From contig CACWWZ010000019.1 in assembly GCA_902764705.1 (NCBI GenBank), forward strand, positions 23,753 through 87,752: 64,000 bases of DNA, written 5' to 3'. This document shows, piece after piece, positions 36,548 to 46,270 of this stretch. A program made the position numbers and the translations under genes. The notes beneath the pieces were generated by a model, which saw nothing but the letters and a program-made list of their open reading frames with translations, searched no databases and was not told the origin of the DNA. The DNA is from an uncultured Prevotellaceae bacterium. Its GTDB lineage: Bacteria; Bacteroidota; Bacteroidia; Bacteroidales; Bacteroidaceae. Each line of letters opens with the position of its first letter. The first letter of the stretch is position 1.

Positions 36548-39128
36548 TTCAATGCCTATGCGTCGTGTCGTTTTATTATTTATTTTATGTCTTATATTTG
36601 GCACCATAGGGGCGCAAACCTCTGTGGCTGGTCTTTTCCCATTAGAGAACAGTGGTCGTTTGGTGTGGAACTTCAATGCCGGTTGGCGATTCCATTTGGG
36701 TGATGTTGCTGGCGCTGAGGCTGAAGCCTTCGACGACGAGTCGTGGGAGGTTGTATCAACGCCTCATACCGTCCAACTGATGCCTGCCGAGGCCAGTGGT
36801 TGTCGTAACTATCAAGGCATTGCCTGGTATCGTAAACACTTCCGCCTGCCCAATGAATGCGCTGGCCGCGACGTTACCCTACACTTCGAAGCCATCATGG
36901 GTAAACAGACTATCTATGTAAACGGCCAACAGGTCAAAGAGCATGAGGGTGGGTATCTGCCCATCACCATTTCCCTTCCTGCCTCTACTGTGGGCGACGA
37001 TTTTGTCGTCGCTATCAAAGCAGATAACAGCGACGACAAGACCTACCCGCCAGGCAAGAAACAGGCACAACTCGATTTTGCTTATCATGGTGGCATCTAT
37101 CGCGACGTGTGGCTCATTGCGAAAAACAAGGTGGCTATTACGGATGCCCTTGAGGAGAATAAGGTGGCAGGCGGTGGCATTTTTGTCCACTACGCCAACA
37201 TCAGCGAGAAAAGTGCTGAGGTTTTCGTCAATACTGAAATAAGAAATAACGACACTAAGGCTCGCACCATCACTGTCGAAAATAGTTTTGTCTCTTCTGC
37301 TGCGATTCCATCGCAGCGGACAAAGCTGAAACTTCAACCTGGCGAAGCAAAGACCGTCACCCAGCGTTTCCTCGTCAAAAGCCCCAAACTATGGAGCCCA
37401 GAAACACCTTATTTATATCAGATAGCCACCCGCATTAAGGAGGGCAAGACCAGTCTCGATGGAGGAATTACTCGCATTGGTATCCGTTCCTTCGAATTCG
37501 TCAGGACTGACGATACCCAAGGCCGTATGCCAGGTTTCTACCTGAATGGCAAGAAGTATCACCAATTGGTAGGTGCCAATCGTCATCAGGATTTCGCTTA
37601 TGTGGGTAATGCGCTGCCCAATAGCCAGCAGTGGCGCGACGCCAAACGTCTGCGTGATGCTGGTTTTACCATCATCCGTACGGCACACTATCCGCAAGAC
37701 CCATCGTTCATGGATGCCTGTGATGAAATGGGACTTTTTATCATCGTCGCGACACCAGGTTGGCAGTATTGGAACAAAGAAAAGGGGTGGGACGAGAAGG
37801 TACATGAGAACACGCGCAACATCATTCGTCGCGATAGGAATCATCCTTGCGTGCTGATGTGGGAACCCATCCTAAACGAGACGCGCTACCCAGAGGATTT
37901 TGCTTTGCAGGCCCTCGAGATTACCAAGGACGAGTATCCATACCCCTATCGTCCTGTTGCTGCTGCTGATGTACATAGTGCTGGTGTGGCTGAACACTAT
38001 GATGTGGTTTATGGCTGGCCAGGTGACGACTTCAAGGACGACAAGCCCAAACAATGTATCTTTACGCGAGAGTTTGGCGAACTGGTTGATGACTGGTATG
38101 CCCACAACAACTTGAATCGTGCCTCGCGTTCGTGGGGTGAGCGTCCCATGTTGACACAGGCCATGAGCCTCTATCGTTCAACACAAGAATTGTTCCATAC
38201 AACAGGACAATTCATAGGTGGTTGTCTGTGGCATCCTTTCGACCATCAGCGTGGTTATCATCCTGACCCCTATTGGGGAGGTATCTATGATGCCTTCCGT
38301 CAGAAAAAGACGGCATTCGATATGTTTACTGCTGTAGCACAGCAGCAAACAGGACTGCCAATCGTTGCTATTGCCCACGAAATGACGCAGTTCTCTGAAA
38401 GAGACGTAACCATCTTCAGCAATTGCGACAGCGTCCGCCTGACGATGTACGACGGTGAACATTGTTGGGTGCAACCTGTAGAGAAAGGTCTTGTGGTCTT
38501 CAAGGATGCTTGGGACTTCTTCGAGGCACGAAACTATAGCTATACTCAGCGAAATTGGCAGAACGTAAAAATGGTGGCAGAAGGAATCATTGATGGCAAA
38601 GTGGTATGCCAAGAAGAAAAGATGCCTTCGCGTCGCAGCACCAAACTTCGTCTTTATGTCGATGAGATGGGCAAAAAACTCGTTGCCGACGGCTCTGATT
38701 TCGTTGTCGTGGTCTGCGAGGTGACTGATGACTTGGGACATGTACGCCGTCTGGCGAAAGAAAATATCCGCTTTACCGTTGAGGGTGAAGGAGAGTTTAT
38801 AGGTGATGTAAGTATCAATGCTAATCCGCGTGCTGTAGAATGGGGCTCTGCTCCAGTATTGATTCGCAGTACCCAAAAGGCAGGAAAAATCAAAATTAAG
38901 GCTGAGGTGCAATTTCCTGGCATTCATGCCCCAACGCCAGCCGAACTGGAGATCGAGAGCGTGCCTTACGATATGCCGCTGTGTTTGGCTAGTGATGCTA
39001 GTACAACTAGTAGAGCTAGCACAACTAGTAGAACTAGTAATACTGGTCCCACGCTCTCCGATGCGGAGAAAAACAAGCTCTTGCAGGAGGTAGAAGCGCA
39101 GCAGGCTGACTTCGGACTGCAAAAATAA
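36534..39128 (+). CDS. GH2 family beta-galactosidase-like glycoside hydrolase
   Basis: An 864-residue secreted enzyme. Start options are 36534, 36552 and 36558; the last (MRRVVLLFILCLIFGTIGAQ) gives a textbook signal peptide, and the longer limit is reported. N-terminal sandwich: WNFNAGWRFHLGD, YQGIAWYRKHF. Barrel: YHQLVGANRHQDFAY, FTIIRTAHYPQDPSFMDACDEMGLFI. Catalytic candidates (numbered from 36534) are Glu 449 in EPILNETRYP and Glu 513 in FTREFGELVDDW. An Ig-like tail follows. The C-terminal about 40 residues include LASDASTTSRASTTSRTSN, encoded by tandem ctagt-type words (38988-39045). Last gene of the GH2-GH106-esterase operon; probably acts on rhamnogalacturonan galactan or a related beta-galactoside. 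Confidence 0.85.
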   Translation: MNPNNSMPMRRVVLLFILCLIFGTIGAQTSVAGLFPLENSGRLVWNFNAGWRFHLGDVAGAEAEAFDDESWEVVSTPHTVQLMPAEASGCRNYQGIAWYRKHFRLPNECAGRDVTLHFEAIMGKQTIYVNGQQVKEHEGGYLPITISLPASTVGDDFVVAIKADNSDDKTYPPGKKQAQLDFAYHGGIYRDVWLIAKNKVAITDALEENKVAGGGIFVHYANISEKSAEVFVNTEIRNNDTKARTITVENSFVSSAAIPSQRTKLKLQPGEAKTVTQRFLVKSPKLWSPETPYLYQIATRIKEGKTSLDGGITRIGIRSFEFVRTDDTQGRMPGFYLNGKKYHQLVGANRHQDFAYVGNALPNSQQWRDAKRLRDAGFTIIRTAHYPQDPSFMDACDEMGLFIIVATPGWQYWNKEKGWDEKVHENTRNIIRRDRNHPCVLMWEPILNETRYPEDFALQALEITKDEYPYPYRPVAAADVHSAGVAEHYDVVYGWPGDDFKDDKPKQCIFTREFGELVDDWYAHNNLNRASRSWGERPMLTQAMSLYRSTQELFHTTGQFIGGCLWHPFDHQRGYHPDPYWGGIYDAFRQKKTAFDMFTAVAQQQTGLPIVAIAHEMTQFSERDVTIFSNCDSVRLTMYDGEHCWVQPVEKGLVVFKDAWDFFEARNYSYTQRNWQNVKMVAEGIIDGKVVCQEEKMPSRRSTKLRLYVDEMGKKLVADGSDFVVVVCEVTDDLGHVRRLAKENIRFTVEGEGEFIGDVSINANPRAVEWGSAPVLIRSTQKAGKIKIKAEVQFPGIHAPTPAELEIESVPYDMPLCLASDASTTSRASTTSRTSNTGPTLSDAEKNKLLQEVEAQQADFGLQK
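38988..39045 (+). repeat. Short tandem 'gctagta/actagta' words in the GH2 3' end
   Basis: Repeated actagt/gctag words, 9-12 bp apart, give a Ser/Thr/Ala-rich peptide in frame. A related array is found in rnr at about 430-492. Confidence 0.85.
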
Positions 39129-39148
39129 AACGAAAATGCCCATATTTA

Positions 39149-39256
39149 TTTGGCATTTTGCTCGCTTATTCGTACCTTTCACCTTTGGTGAAGGTAGGCT
39201 GCAACTCAGAAAAACTCAAATTAATTTGGTTTTTCATTCATTTTGCACTACCTTTG
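39149..39256 (+). promoter_or_regulatory. Double promoter with embedded hairpin
   Basis: First promoter: TTTG 39149-39152, N20, TACCTTTC 39173-39180, whose -7 box is one arm of a hairpin (tacctttcacc/ggtgaaggta). Second, consensus promoter: TTTG 39225-39228, N20, TACCTTTG 39249-39256, 25 bp before the lipoprotein start. A related arrangement occurs at 60413-60528. Confidence 0.75.
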
Positions 39257-39280
39257 CAGGCAAAATAAAAAAGAAAGAAG

Positions 39281-40423
39281 ATGAAGAAATATGTAATAGC
39301 CGCTTTGGTGGCCATAACAATGGTCTCTTGCGGAGAGAAAAAGTTTCATATTGAAGGTAACATTTCGAATGCCAAAGACTCTGTGCTTTATTTTGAGAAC
39401 ATAGCATTGACAGGCATAGAACGGTTGGATTCAGTGAAGTTGGGCGAAGACGGGTCTTTCAGTTTCAGTGGTGCCCAGACAGAGGCTCCAGAGTTCTATC
39501 GCCTGCGCATCCACGACCAGATTATTTCGCTCTCCATCGACTCGACAGAGACGATAACCGTCAAGGCCGCCTATCCACAGATGGCTTCGCGGTATGAGGT
39601 CAGCGGTTCTGATAACTGCGAGAAGATCAAGGAACTGGCCCTGCTACAGATGGCCCTTCAGGATAAAGCCATCAGGATAAGTCGCGACGAAACACTGACT
39701 GTTGACCAGATGAACGACAGCATTTTGTCGATGATACAGGCCTACAAAAAGGACGTAAAGACACGTTACATCTTTGCCCATCCTGACAAGGCTTATTCTT
39801 ATTTTGCTTTGTTCCAGACATTAGGAAATACCCTGCTCTTCAATCCTCGTACGGATCGTGATGATATCAAGGCCTTTGCTGCCGTTGCCACCAGTTGGGA
39901 CACGAACTGGCCTATGGCTGAGCGTGGTGCCAACCTGCACAATATTGCCATTGAGGGCATGAAGAACGTACGCATTGCTGATGCCGAGAACAATCGTACC
40001 ATTGACGCCTCAAAAGTGAAAGAGGCTGGACTCATCGACATTGCCCTGCGTGACAATAAGGGAAAGACACGTCACCTGACAGAGTTGAAGGGTAAGGTGG
40101 TACTGCTCGACTTCCATGTGTTTGCTATGGACGAGTCACCTGCCCGTATCCTGCTGTTGCGTGAATTGTATAATAAGTACCACGCCCAGGGTTTGGAAAT
40201 CTATCAGATCAGCCTTGATGGTGATGAGCATTTCTGGAAGCAGCAGACTGCTGCCCTGCCATGGATCAGTGTCCGTGAAGAGGAGGGTATGAACTCGTCG
40301 ATGTTGACGCTCTATAACGTGCAGAGTGTGCCAGAGTTCTTCCTAATCGATCGCGGCAACAACATCATAGGTCGTTCGCAGACCATCAAGGATGTAGAAC
40401 AATCCATCAAGGCACTATTGTAA
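39281..40423 (+). CDS. DUF4369/thioredoxin-fold lipoprotein without the CXXC motif
   Basis: A 380-residue lipoprotein (lipobox MVSCGEKK, Cys 17). The N-terminal about 100 residues match DUF4369 (FHIEGNISNAKDSVLYFEN, LGEDGSFSFSG). The C-terminal about 140 residues form a TlpA/AhpC-like thioredoxin fold (LTELKGKVVLLDFHVF, LYNKYHAQGLEIYQISLDGD, VQSVPEFFLIDRGNNII). Where TlpA proteins have WCGPC, this protein reads FAMDES, so it has no redox cysteines and cannot be a normal disulfide reductase. Such variants are known in Bacteroidota; a binding or structural role is plausible. It has its own double promoter. Confidence 0.82.
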   Translation: MKKYVIAALVAITMVSCGEKKFHIEGNISNAKDSVLYFENIALTGIERLDSVKLGEDGSFSFSGAQTEAPEFYRLRIHDQIISLSIDSTETITVKAAYPQMASRYEVSGSDNCEKIKELALLQMALQDKAIRISRDETLTVDQMNDSILSMIQAYKKDVKTRYIFAHPDKAYSYFALFQTLGNTLLFNPRTDRDDIKAFAAVATSWDTNWPMAERGANLHNIAIEGMKNVRIADAENNRTIDASKVKEAGLIDIALRDNKGKTRHLTELKGKVVLLDFHVFAMDESPARILLLRELYNKYHAQGLEIYQISLDGDEHFWKQQTAALPWISVREEEGMNSSMLTLYNVQSVPEFFLIDRGNNIIGRSQTIKDVEQSIKALL

Positions 40424-40438
40424 GGGCATCAAAGGCTT

Positions 40439-41104
40439 ATGAACGTTCAGATAGAGCCTACGTGGAAAGAGTACCTGCAGGGCGAGTTCGAGAAACCTTA
40501 TTTCGCTCAGCTAGTTCAGGCTGTTCGTCAAGAATACACAGCAGGCACTTGCTATCCGCCAGGGAAACTGATTTTCAATGCCTTTAACTTGTGCCCTTTC
40601 GATCAGGTAAAGGTGGTAATTATCGGACAGGATCCCTATCATGAACCAGGTCAGGCTCACGGACTGAGCTTCTCTGTACAGGACGGAGTAATGTTTCCTC
40701 CTTCGTTGCAAAACATTTTCAAGGAAATCCAGGACGATTTGGGTACACCGATTCCCACTACTGGCAATCTGACACGTTGGGCAGAACAAGGCGTATTGTT
40801 GCTCAACGCCACGCTGACAGTCCGTGCCCATATGGCGAACAGCCATTCAGCACTAGGCTGGCAGAAATTCACGGATGCTGCCATTCAGGCATTGGCACAG
40901 CATCGCCAGCATTTGGTGTATCTGTTGTGGGGAGGCTATGCCCGCTCGAAGGCTTATATGATTGATAAACAGAATAATCTCGTTTTGGAGTCTGTTCATC
41001 CCTCGCCTCTTAGTGCCAATCGCGGAGGCTGGTTTGGCCAGCATCAGTTCTCGCGTTGTAATGCCTATTTGCAGGAAAACGGTATTTCTCCCATTCAATG
41101 GTAA
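40439..41104 (+). CDS. ung: Uracil-DNA glycosylase
   Basis: A 221-residue family-1 UDG that removes uracil from DNA at the start of base-excision repair. The water-activating loop GQDPYHEPGQAHGLSFSV (about residues 62-79), the PPSLQNIFKEI segment, LLLNATLTV and the DNA-intercalating HPSPLSANRGGWFGQHQFSRCN are all present. Its length is typical. It follows the lipoprotein by 15 bp and overlaps the DUF3109 gene by 7 bp. Confidence 0.97.
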   Translation: MNVQIEPTWKEYLQGEFEKPYFAQLVQAVRQEYTAGTCYPPGKLIFNAFNLCPFDQVKVVIIGQDPYHEPGQAHGLSFSVQDGVMFPPSLQNIFKEIQDDLGTPIPTTGNLTRWAEQGVLLLNATLTVRAHMANSHSALGWQKFTDAAIQALAQHRQHLVYLLWGGYARSKAYMIDKQNNLVLESVHPSPLSANRGGWFGQHQFSRCNAYLQENGISPIQW

Positions 41105-41700
41105 AAGACATTCCTCCTATCCTTGAAATTGCTGGTATCTTGATTTCTTCTGAGATACTGACTGAGTACTTCTGTTGCGACTACGAGAAGTGCAAGGGCA
41201 TCTGTTGCGTGGAAGGCGATGCTGGGGCCCCCGTTACGATGGAAGAGATTGCTGCCATTGAGGAGTCGCTCGATATGGTTTGGTCTGACCTCTCTGCTTC
41301 TGCCCAGAGTGTTATCGACAAGCAGGGTGTGGCGTATTCCGACAAGGACGGCGATCTTGTCACAAGCATTGTTCGAGGCAAGGATTGTGTATTTACCTGC
41401 TACGATGGTGATAACTGCCTCTGTGCGCTGGAGAAGGCTTTCCGTAGTGGCAAGTCGACATTTTGTAAACCCATCAGTTGTTCCCTTTACCCCATTCGTG
41501 AGAAGAACTTCGGCAATGGACTCATTGGGCTGAACTACAATCGCTGGGTGGTGTGCAAGGATGCCGTAGAAAAAGGGAAGGCACTTCACCTTCCCGTTTA
41601 TAAGTTTTTAAAGGAACCACTCGTTCGTCGTTTTGGCGAAGCTTGGTATAATGAACTCTGCGAAGTAGCCGACCAGTTGTTTTCTTCCAAGGACGAGTAG
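41098..41700 (+). CDS. DUF3109 family cysteine-rich protein
   Basis: A 200-residue protein with a Cys pattern typical of DUF3109: YFCCDYEKCKGICCVEGDAGAP near residues 24-45, then CVFTCYDGDNCLCALEK and FCKPISCSLYPIR. The clustered cysteines suggest metal or Fe-S binding; no experimental role is known to me. It overlaps the end of ung and is presumably co-expressed. It converges with the leftward GH95 gene one base after its stop. Confidence 0.85.
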   Translation: MVKDIPPILEIAGILISSEILTEYFCCDYEKCKGICCVEGDAGAPVTMEEIAAIEESLDMVWSDLSASAQSVIDKQGVAYSDKDGDLVTSIVRGKDCVFTCYDGDNCLCALEKAFRSGKSTFCKPISCSLYPIREKNFGNGLIGLNYNRWVVCKDAVEKGKALHLPVYKFLKEPLVRRFGEAWYNELCEVADQLFSSKDE

Positions 41701-41701
41701 T

Positions 41702-44044
41702 TTACCACGTTTTGACAGGAAGCGTTTGTCCGGCTTTTAGTTTGAGGGTCTTGCGCTGGTTATTATATAATAAGGTGACGAAGCCAGAGCGTTTCGCTTT
41801 GATTTCTGCTGAACGCACCTTGCCATCCTTCCACTCGAAACTTACTTCATAGCCTCCGCGGGCACAGAGTCCTGAGACAGAGCCGTTTTCCCATTCCTTG
41901 GGACAAGCAGGCAGCAATTCAATGATGGCCATCTGTCTCTGACCTTTAGTTGTTAGCAATTGGCTCTGCATCAGCATCTCACAGACACCTGCTGTGCCTC
42001 CGAAGTTGCCGTCAATCTGGAAGGGTGGGTGGGCATCGAAAAGATTCGGATAGGTGCCGCCACCGTTCACGTAGTTTGGTGAGCCTCCCCGCTCAGGGGC
42101 TACGGCAGTAAGCAATTTGCGGTAAATCTGGTAAGCCTTCTCACCATTGTGGAGTCGTGCCCATAGGTTAATGCGCCAACCCGTACTCCAACCTGTTGTT
42201 TCGTCGCCTTTTTGGATAAGTGTTTGCTCGCATGCTTTCTGTAGATCAGGCTCTGTCAAATGGTGTCCAGGGTATAGTCCAATCAGGTGTGACTGGTGGC
42301 GATGATGTGGGTCACGGTCCTGCCAGTCGTAATACCACTCGTTGAGATCACCCTCATTCCCGATGGTGTAGGGGTGTAGTCGTTGCAGTGCCGTTTGGTA
42401 TGCGACGATATTATCGCCACAAACGGAACCAGCTGCTATGACATTGGCTAGCAGTTCGCGGATAATAGCCAAATCAGCAGTCCCCCCATAGCAGGTCACT
42501 CCATGATAGCCTTTATCAGTAATGTATTCATTTTCAGGCGATGTGCTGGGAGCTGTAATCAGTTCACCAGGATTCTTGGGGTTCTCAACAAGCCATGCCA
42601 GACAAAAATCTGCAGCCCCTTTCATCAACGGATAAGCCACTTTTTGCAAATAGACTTTGTCTTGAGTGAACAAGTAGCGCTCCCACAGTGTCTGCATCAA
42701 CCAGGCACCACCCATGTTCCAGCAGCTCCACATGGGACTCTCGCGATTTTCACCCACAGGATTAGTCATCGCCCACAAGTCGCTGTTATGGCTGGCACAC
42801 CAGCCGCTATTGATGCCGTAGAAATTCTTGGCAGTATGCCGTCCGTTCTCTGCGAGTGCCGTTATGAAGTCGTTCAAAGGCTCTGCCATTTCTGAGAGAT
42901 TGGCTGTGAAAGCCGGCCAGTAGTTTTCCTCCAAATTGATGTTCATCGTGTAGTTGCCTCGCCAGGGTGACCAAAGGTGAGGTGTCCATAGCCCTTGCAG
43001 GTTGGCTGGTACGCCCTTGGTGCGAGAACAGGAGATGAGCAGATAACGACCAAATTGGAAATAGAGAGTTTCCAAATAACGGTCGTTGGTGTGCTTGAGC
43101 AGCATTTCATTGGTGGGTAGCGTGTTAGGTTGCCCACCGAGGTCCAATTTCACTCGGTCGTAGTATTGCTGGTAGTCAGCGATATGGCAACGACGGAACT
43201 CATCGTAACTCAGATTACGTGTGTGCCAGATATCATCAGTAGCCTTCTCCAAATAGGGAGCGCCCTCTTTCACAGGATGCTTGTCATAGCCATTGAAACT
43301 GGTTTCGTTGACCAGATAGACAACAGCCTCTTTGGCATTGGAGATAGTAAGGGTAGAGTCTGTGCTGCTGACAGTGCCATCCGTGTTTACCTGGAGTATC
43401 GTACAGAAATGGATGGTCTCCATCGGATCACCTGTAGCGTGCCCAGTCATCGTGAGTTGGTTGTTGCTACCTTTCACATGATGAGGCACTTGGGCCGTCA
43501 TCACGATTTTGCAGTTGATGTCACCCTTCAGTCGGATGGCGATGAGTTGATCAGGATATGAGGCGAAATACTCACGTGTGAAGGTCTTACCATTGCGCAC
43601 GAAGCGGTCGTTGACGATAGCGCTGTCGAGATTCAATTCTCGATAATACTCACTGGTATTTCCCTTGTTCTCATCGATGATATACAGGGTGCCCAAAGGC
43701 TGGTAGAACTCTGAGTTATGTCCTTCTACGTGCAATTGTAGGGAGTCGGCACGGGCATAGTCCTCTGCAAACAGCGCCTTACGGATTTCTGGAATCCACT
43801 GGGCAGCACCCTTTCCTTCGTTGCGGTCAACGGGTTTCCCTGTCCACAGCGTAATGTCGTTCAGGTGGATGAGGCAGGTGTCAGCACCACCATACACCAA
43901 TGCGCCCAACTTGCCGTTGCCAATGGGCAGCGACTCTTCGAAATATTGTGCCTTTTGGTTGTAAAACAACCGCATGGCGGACTGTGTCTGTGCCGTGCCA
44001 CACAGAGTGGCCATCAGCGAGAGAATGGTTAGTAAGTGTTTCAT
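41702..44044 (-). CDS. GH95 family glycoside hydrolase (second copy)
   Basis: A 780-residue secreted enzyme (signal peptide [19 protein letters not shown]). The start at 44044 is chosen because the longer frame to 44083 would include its promoter. GH95 markers: [106 protein letters not shown] and [17 protein letters not shown]. It differs strongly from the GH95 at 14512 and has no inserted repeats, so the two probably differ in specificity (L-fucose versus L-galactose). It is divergent from rubrerythrin; a FucP-like transporter lies beyond. Confidence 0.88.
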   Translation of the reverse strand: MKHLLTILSLMATLCGTAQTQSAMRLFYNQKAQYFEESLPIGNGKLGALVYGGADTCLIHLNDITLWTGKPVDRNEGKGAAQWIPEIRKALFAEDYARADSLQLHVEGHNSEFYQPLGTLYIIDENKGNTSEYYRELNLDSAIVNDRFVRNGKTFTREYFASYPDQLIAIRLKGDINCKIVMTAQVPHHVKGSNNQLTMTGHATGDPMETIHFCTILQVNTDGTVSSTDSTLTISNAKEAVVYLVNETSFNGYDKHPVKEGAPYLEKATDDIWHTRNLSYDEFRRCHIADYQQYYDRVKLDLGGQPNTLPTNEMLLKHTNDRYLETLYFQFGRYLLISCSRTKGVPANLQGLWTPHLWSPWRGNYTMNINLEENYWPAFTANLSEMAEPLNDFITALAENGRHTAKNFYGINSGWCASHNSDLWAMTNPVGENRESPMWSCWNMGGAWLMQTLWERYLFTQDKVYLQKVAYPLMKGAADFCLAWLVENPKNPGELITAPSTSPENEYITDKGYHGVTCYGGTADLAIIRELLANVIAAGSVCGDNIVAYQTALQRLHPYTIGNEGDLNEWYYDWQDRDPHHRHQSHLIGLYPGHHLTEPDLQKACEQTLIQKGDETTGWSTGWRINLWARLHNGEKAYQIYRKLLTAVAPERGGSPNYVNGGGTYPNLFDAHPPFQIDGNFGGTAGVCEMLMQSQLLTTKGQRQMAIIELLPACPKEWENGSVSGLCARGGYEVSFEWKDGKVRSAEIKAKRSGFVTLLYNNQRKTLKLKAGQTLPVKTW

Positions 44045-44053
44045 AACAGAGCA

Positions 44054-44084
44054 CAAAGATACAAAAAAGCACTTAAAAGGCAAA
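44054..44084 (-). promoter_or_regulatory. Consensus promoter of the second GH95 gene
   Basis: On the minus strand TTTG (44081-44084), N19, TATCTTTG (44054-44061). It ends 9 bp before the start codon at 44044, implying a leaderless or very short-leader transcript. Confidence 0.8.
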
Positions 44085-44090
44085 AATAAT

Positions 44091-44122
44091 TTTGGTATTT
44101 CATTTATTTTTCATTATCTTTG
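44091..44122 (+). promoter_or_regulatory. Consensus promoter of rubrerythrin
   Basis: TTTG 44091-44094, N20, TATCTTTG 44115-44122. It fixes the rubrerythrin start at 44166 and rules out the longer frame. Confidence 0.85.
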
Positions 44123-44165
44123 CCGAGCAAAACAGCATTTTGTCACTAACAAAACAAATACAACT

Positions 44166-44705
44166 ATGAAAGAATTGAAAGGAACAAAAACAGAGAAGAA
44201 TTTGCAGGAAGCGTTTGCAGGTGAGTCTATGGCTCGTAACAAGTACACCTATTGGGCTTCGAAGGCCAAGAAGGACGGCTATGTACAGATTGCCGCCATC
44301 TTTGAGGAAACGGCTGCTAACGAGAAGGAACACGCCAAGATGTGGTTCAAACTTTTAGAGGGCGGCATTAAGGACACCGCTTCTAATCTGGAGGCTGCCG
44401 CTGGTGGTGAAAATTTCGAATGGACAGACATGTATGCCCGCATGGCACGTGAGGCTCGCGAAGAGGGTTTCGACGAGATTGCCGAGAAGTTCGAAGGCGT
44501 GGCTGCTATCGAGAAGGCTCATGAGGAGCGCTATCGCAAACTGTTGGATAATGTACGCAAAGAGCGTGTATTCTCAAAGGATGGCGACGTCATCTGGCAG
44601 TGTGCCAACTGCGGTCACATCGTCATTGGGAAACAGGCCCCAGAAGTATGTCCCGTTTGCGACCATCCCCAGTCTTACTTCCAGGTAAAGGCCGAGAACT
44701 ACTAA
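44166..44705 (+). CDS. rbr: Rubrerythrin
   Basis: A 179-residue non-haem di-iron peroxidase. The ferritin-like four-helix domain (about 1-135) carries [30 protein letters not shown] and [15 protein letters not shown] with the di-iron Glu/His ligands. The C-terminal rubredoxin domain has CANCGH and CPVCDHP cysteine pairs. It reduces hydrogen peroxide in anaerobes. Monocistronic: strong promoter upstream and terminator downstream. Confidence 0.96.
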   Translation: MKELKGTKTEKNLQEAFAGESMARNKYTYWASKAKKDGYVQIAAIFEETAANEKEHAKMWFKLLEGGIKDTASNLEAAAGGENFEWTDMYARMAREAREEGFDEIAEKFEGVAAIEKAHEERYRKLLDNVRKERVFSKDGDVIWQCANCGHIVIGKQAPEVCPVCDHPQSYFQVKAENY

Positions 44706-44720
44706 AGGCGTATCAATGAT

Positions 44721-44763
44721 TAACGGGGCTTCCCATCTTTGCATGTGGAAGCCCCGTTATTTG
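44721..44763. terminator. Bidirectional terminator between rbr and the FucP-like gene
   Basis: A perfect 13-bp stem (taacggggcttcc/ggaagccccgtta) with a 13-base loop is flanked by T-rich and A-rich sides. It serves the convergent rbr and transporter genes. Confidence 0.85.
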
Positions 44764-44775
44764 TATAAGTATCAC

Positions 44776-46089
44776 TTAGCGCGTACGCTGGTAGGTGCGG
44801 TAACCGTATACGATAATGACGATGAAGCACAGTAGGGGCAGAATGAATGAAATGTTGACTGCCGGCATACCAAGAACTTCATGCTGATCGATGATAGAAG
44901 CCTGTAACGGGGGTAGCACGCTACCACCAAGAATGGCCATAATCAGTCCTGCTGCACCAAATTTCGCATCATCGCCCAAGCCTTGCAGGGCTATGCCGTA
45001 AATAGTGGGGAACATCAGCGACATACAAGCTGAAATGGCAACGAGACAATAAAGTCCCATGCGTCCGTCAATAAAGATAACACCACATGTGAGCAAAGCG
45101 CCTACTACTGCAAGGATGCCCAATAAAGCCCCAGCATTAATATATTTAAGGAAATAGGTGCAGATGAATCGGCTCGACACGAAAATGACCATCGCAATGA
45201 TATTGTAGGTCTGCGACGTAACTTCTGCCTCTTGTTCACCCATACCCTCGTTCATCAATACGCGTGTACCATATTGTATAATGAAGGTCCAGCACATAAT
45301 CTGTACACCCACATAGAAGAACTGGGCGATGACACCTTCGCGATAGTAATCGATACGGCAGATGCGCTTCAATGTAGCCAAGGGGTGTACATCGTGGTTC
45401 TTATCTGCATTATGGGGCATTTTGGTGAAATAGATGACGAGGAACATAAGGGCAATAACGGCTCCAATAGCCAGATAGGGTGCTATCAGTACGCCTAAAT
45501 CAGAATCGCGCATAGCAGCAAAGTCAGTGTCAGACAGCAAGGCACGCTCTTCTGTAGAAGCGGGATTCAGTTTAGCCTGTATGAAGTTCATAGCTACATA
45601 CATGCCACACAGCGAACCCATGGGGTTGAAACACTGTGCCATATTCAATCGACGGGTAGCAGTTTCTTCCGTACCCATCGAAAGGATATAGGGATTACAC
45701 GACGTCTCAAGGAATGATAATCCACAGGTCAAAATAAAGTATGCCACCAGGAAGGGATAGTACATACCCGTCCACGAGGCTGGCAAGAAGAGTAAAGCAC
45801 CTACGGCATATAGTCCCAAGCCCATAAGTACACCAGCCTTATAGGAATACTTGCGGATGAACATGGCAGCAGGGAAAGCCATAGCGAAATAGCCGCCATA
45901 GAAGGCTACCTGTACCAAGGCGCCATCAGTGACGCTCATTCGAAATATTTTGGAGAATGCTTTCACCATGGGGTTAGTGATGTCGTTGGCAAAGCCCCAC
46001 AGGGCAAAACACGACGTAACAAGAATAAATGGTATGAGATAGCTCACACCGTCACGAGAGATGATTGAATCTTTCTTCTGAGGGTCCAT
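44776..46089 (-). CDS. fucP: FucP-type sugar:H+ symporter (MFS)
   Basis: A 437-residue inner-membrane transporter with about 12 hydrophobic helices. FucP-family markers: LIPFILVTSCFALWGFANDITNPMVKAF near the N terminus (with the N-D pair), GGYFAMAFPAAMF, FLETSCNPYI and MFPTIYGIALQGLG. FucP members import L-fucose, glucose, galactose or related sugars with protons. The nearby GH95 genes and isomerase-like gene favour L-fucose or L-galactose here. The start at 46089 (MDPQKKDS) follows a consensus promoter; a longer frame to 46353 crosses that promoter and overlaps the divergent PL1 gene. Confidence 0.83.
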   Translation of the reverse strand: MDPQKKDSIISRDGVSYLIPFILVTSCFALWGFANDITNPMVKAFSKIFRMSVTDGALVQVAFYGGYFAMAFPAAMFIRKYSYKAGVLMGLGLYAVGALLFLPASWTGMYYPFLVAYFILTCGLSFLETSCNPYILSMGTEETATRRLNMAQCFNPMGSLCGMYVAMNFIQAKLNPASTEERALLSDTDFAAMRDSDLGVLIAPYLAIGAVIALMFLVIYFTKMPHNADKNHDVHPLATLKRICRIDYYREGVIAQFFYVGVQIMCWTFIIQYGTRVLMNEGMGEQEAEVTSQTYNIIAMVIFVSSRFICTYFLKYINAGALLGILAVVGALLTCGVIFIDGRMGLYCLVAISACMSLMFPTIYGIALQGLGDDAKFGAAGLIMAILGGSVLPPLQASIIDQHEVLGMPAVNISFILPLLCFIVIIVYGYRTYQRTR

Positions 46090-46119
46090 TGTTATTGAAT
46101 TCCTTTTTAGTAGTGGCTG

Positions 46120-46150
46120 CAAAGGTAGTGCAAAATAGCTAAATAACAAA
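46120..46150 (-). promoter_or_regulatory. Consensus promoter of the FucP-like gene
   Basis: On the minus strand TTTG (46147-46150), N19, TACCTTTG (46120-46127), 30 bp upstream of the start at 46089. The divergent PL1 gene shows no equivalent box. Confidence 0.8.
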
Positions 46151-46270
46151 ATAAAATCTGAGTCTCTTGGCTTGTTTTTACATATTTTAATTGTGCTACG
46201 CATGACATCCACCCTATAGATACGTCTTATTTTTAAAATAATAACACTTACAGGTAAATTAGAGGTAACT

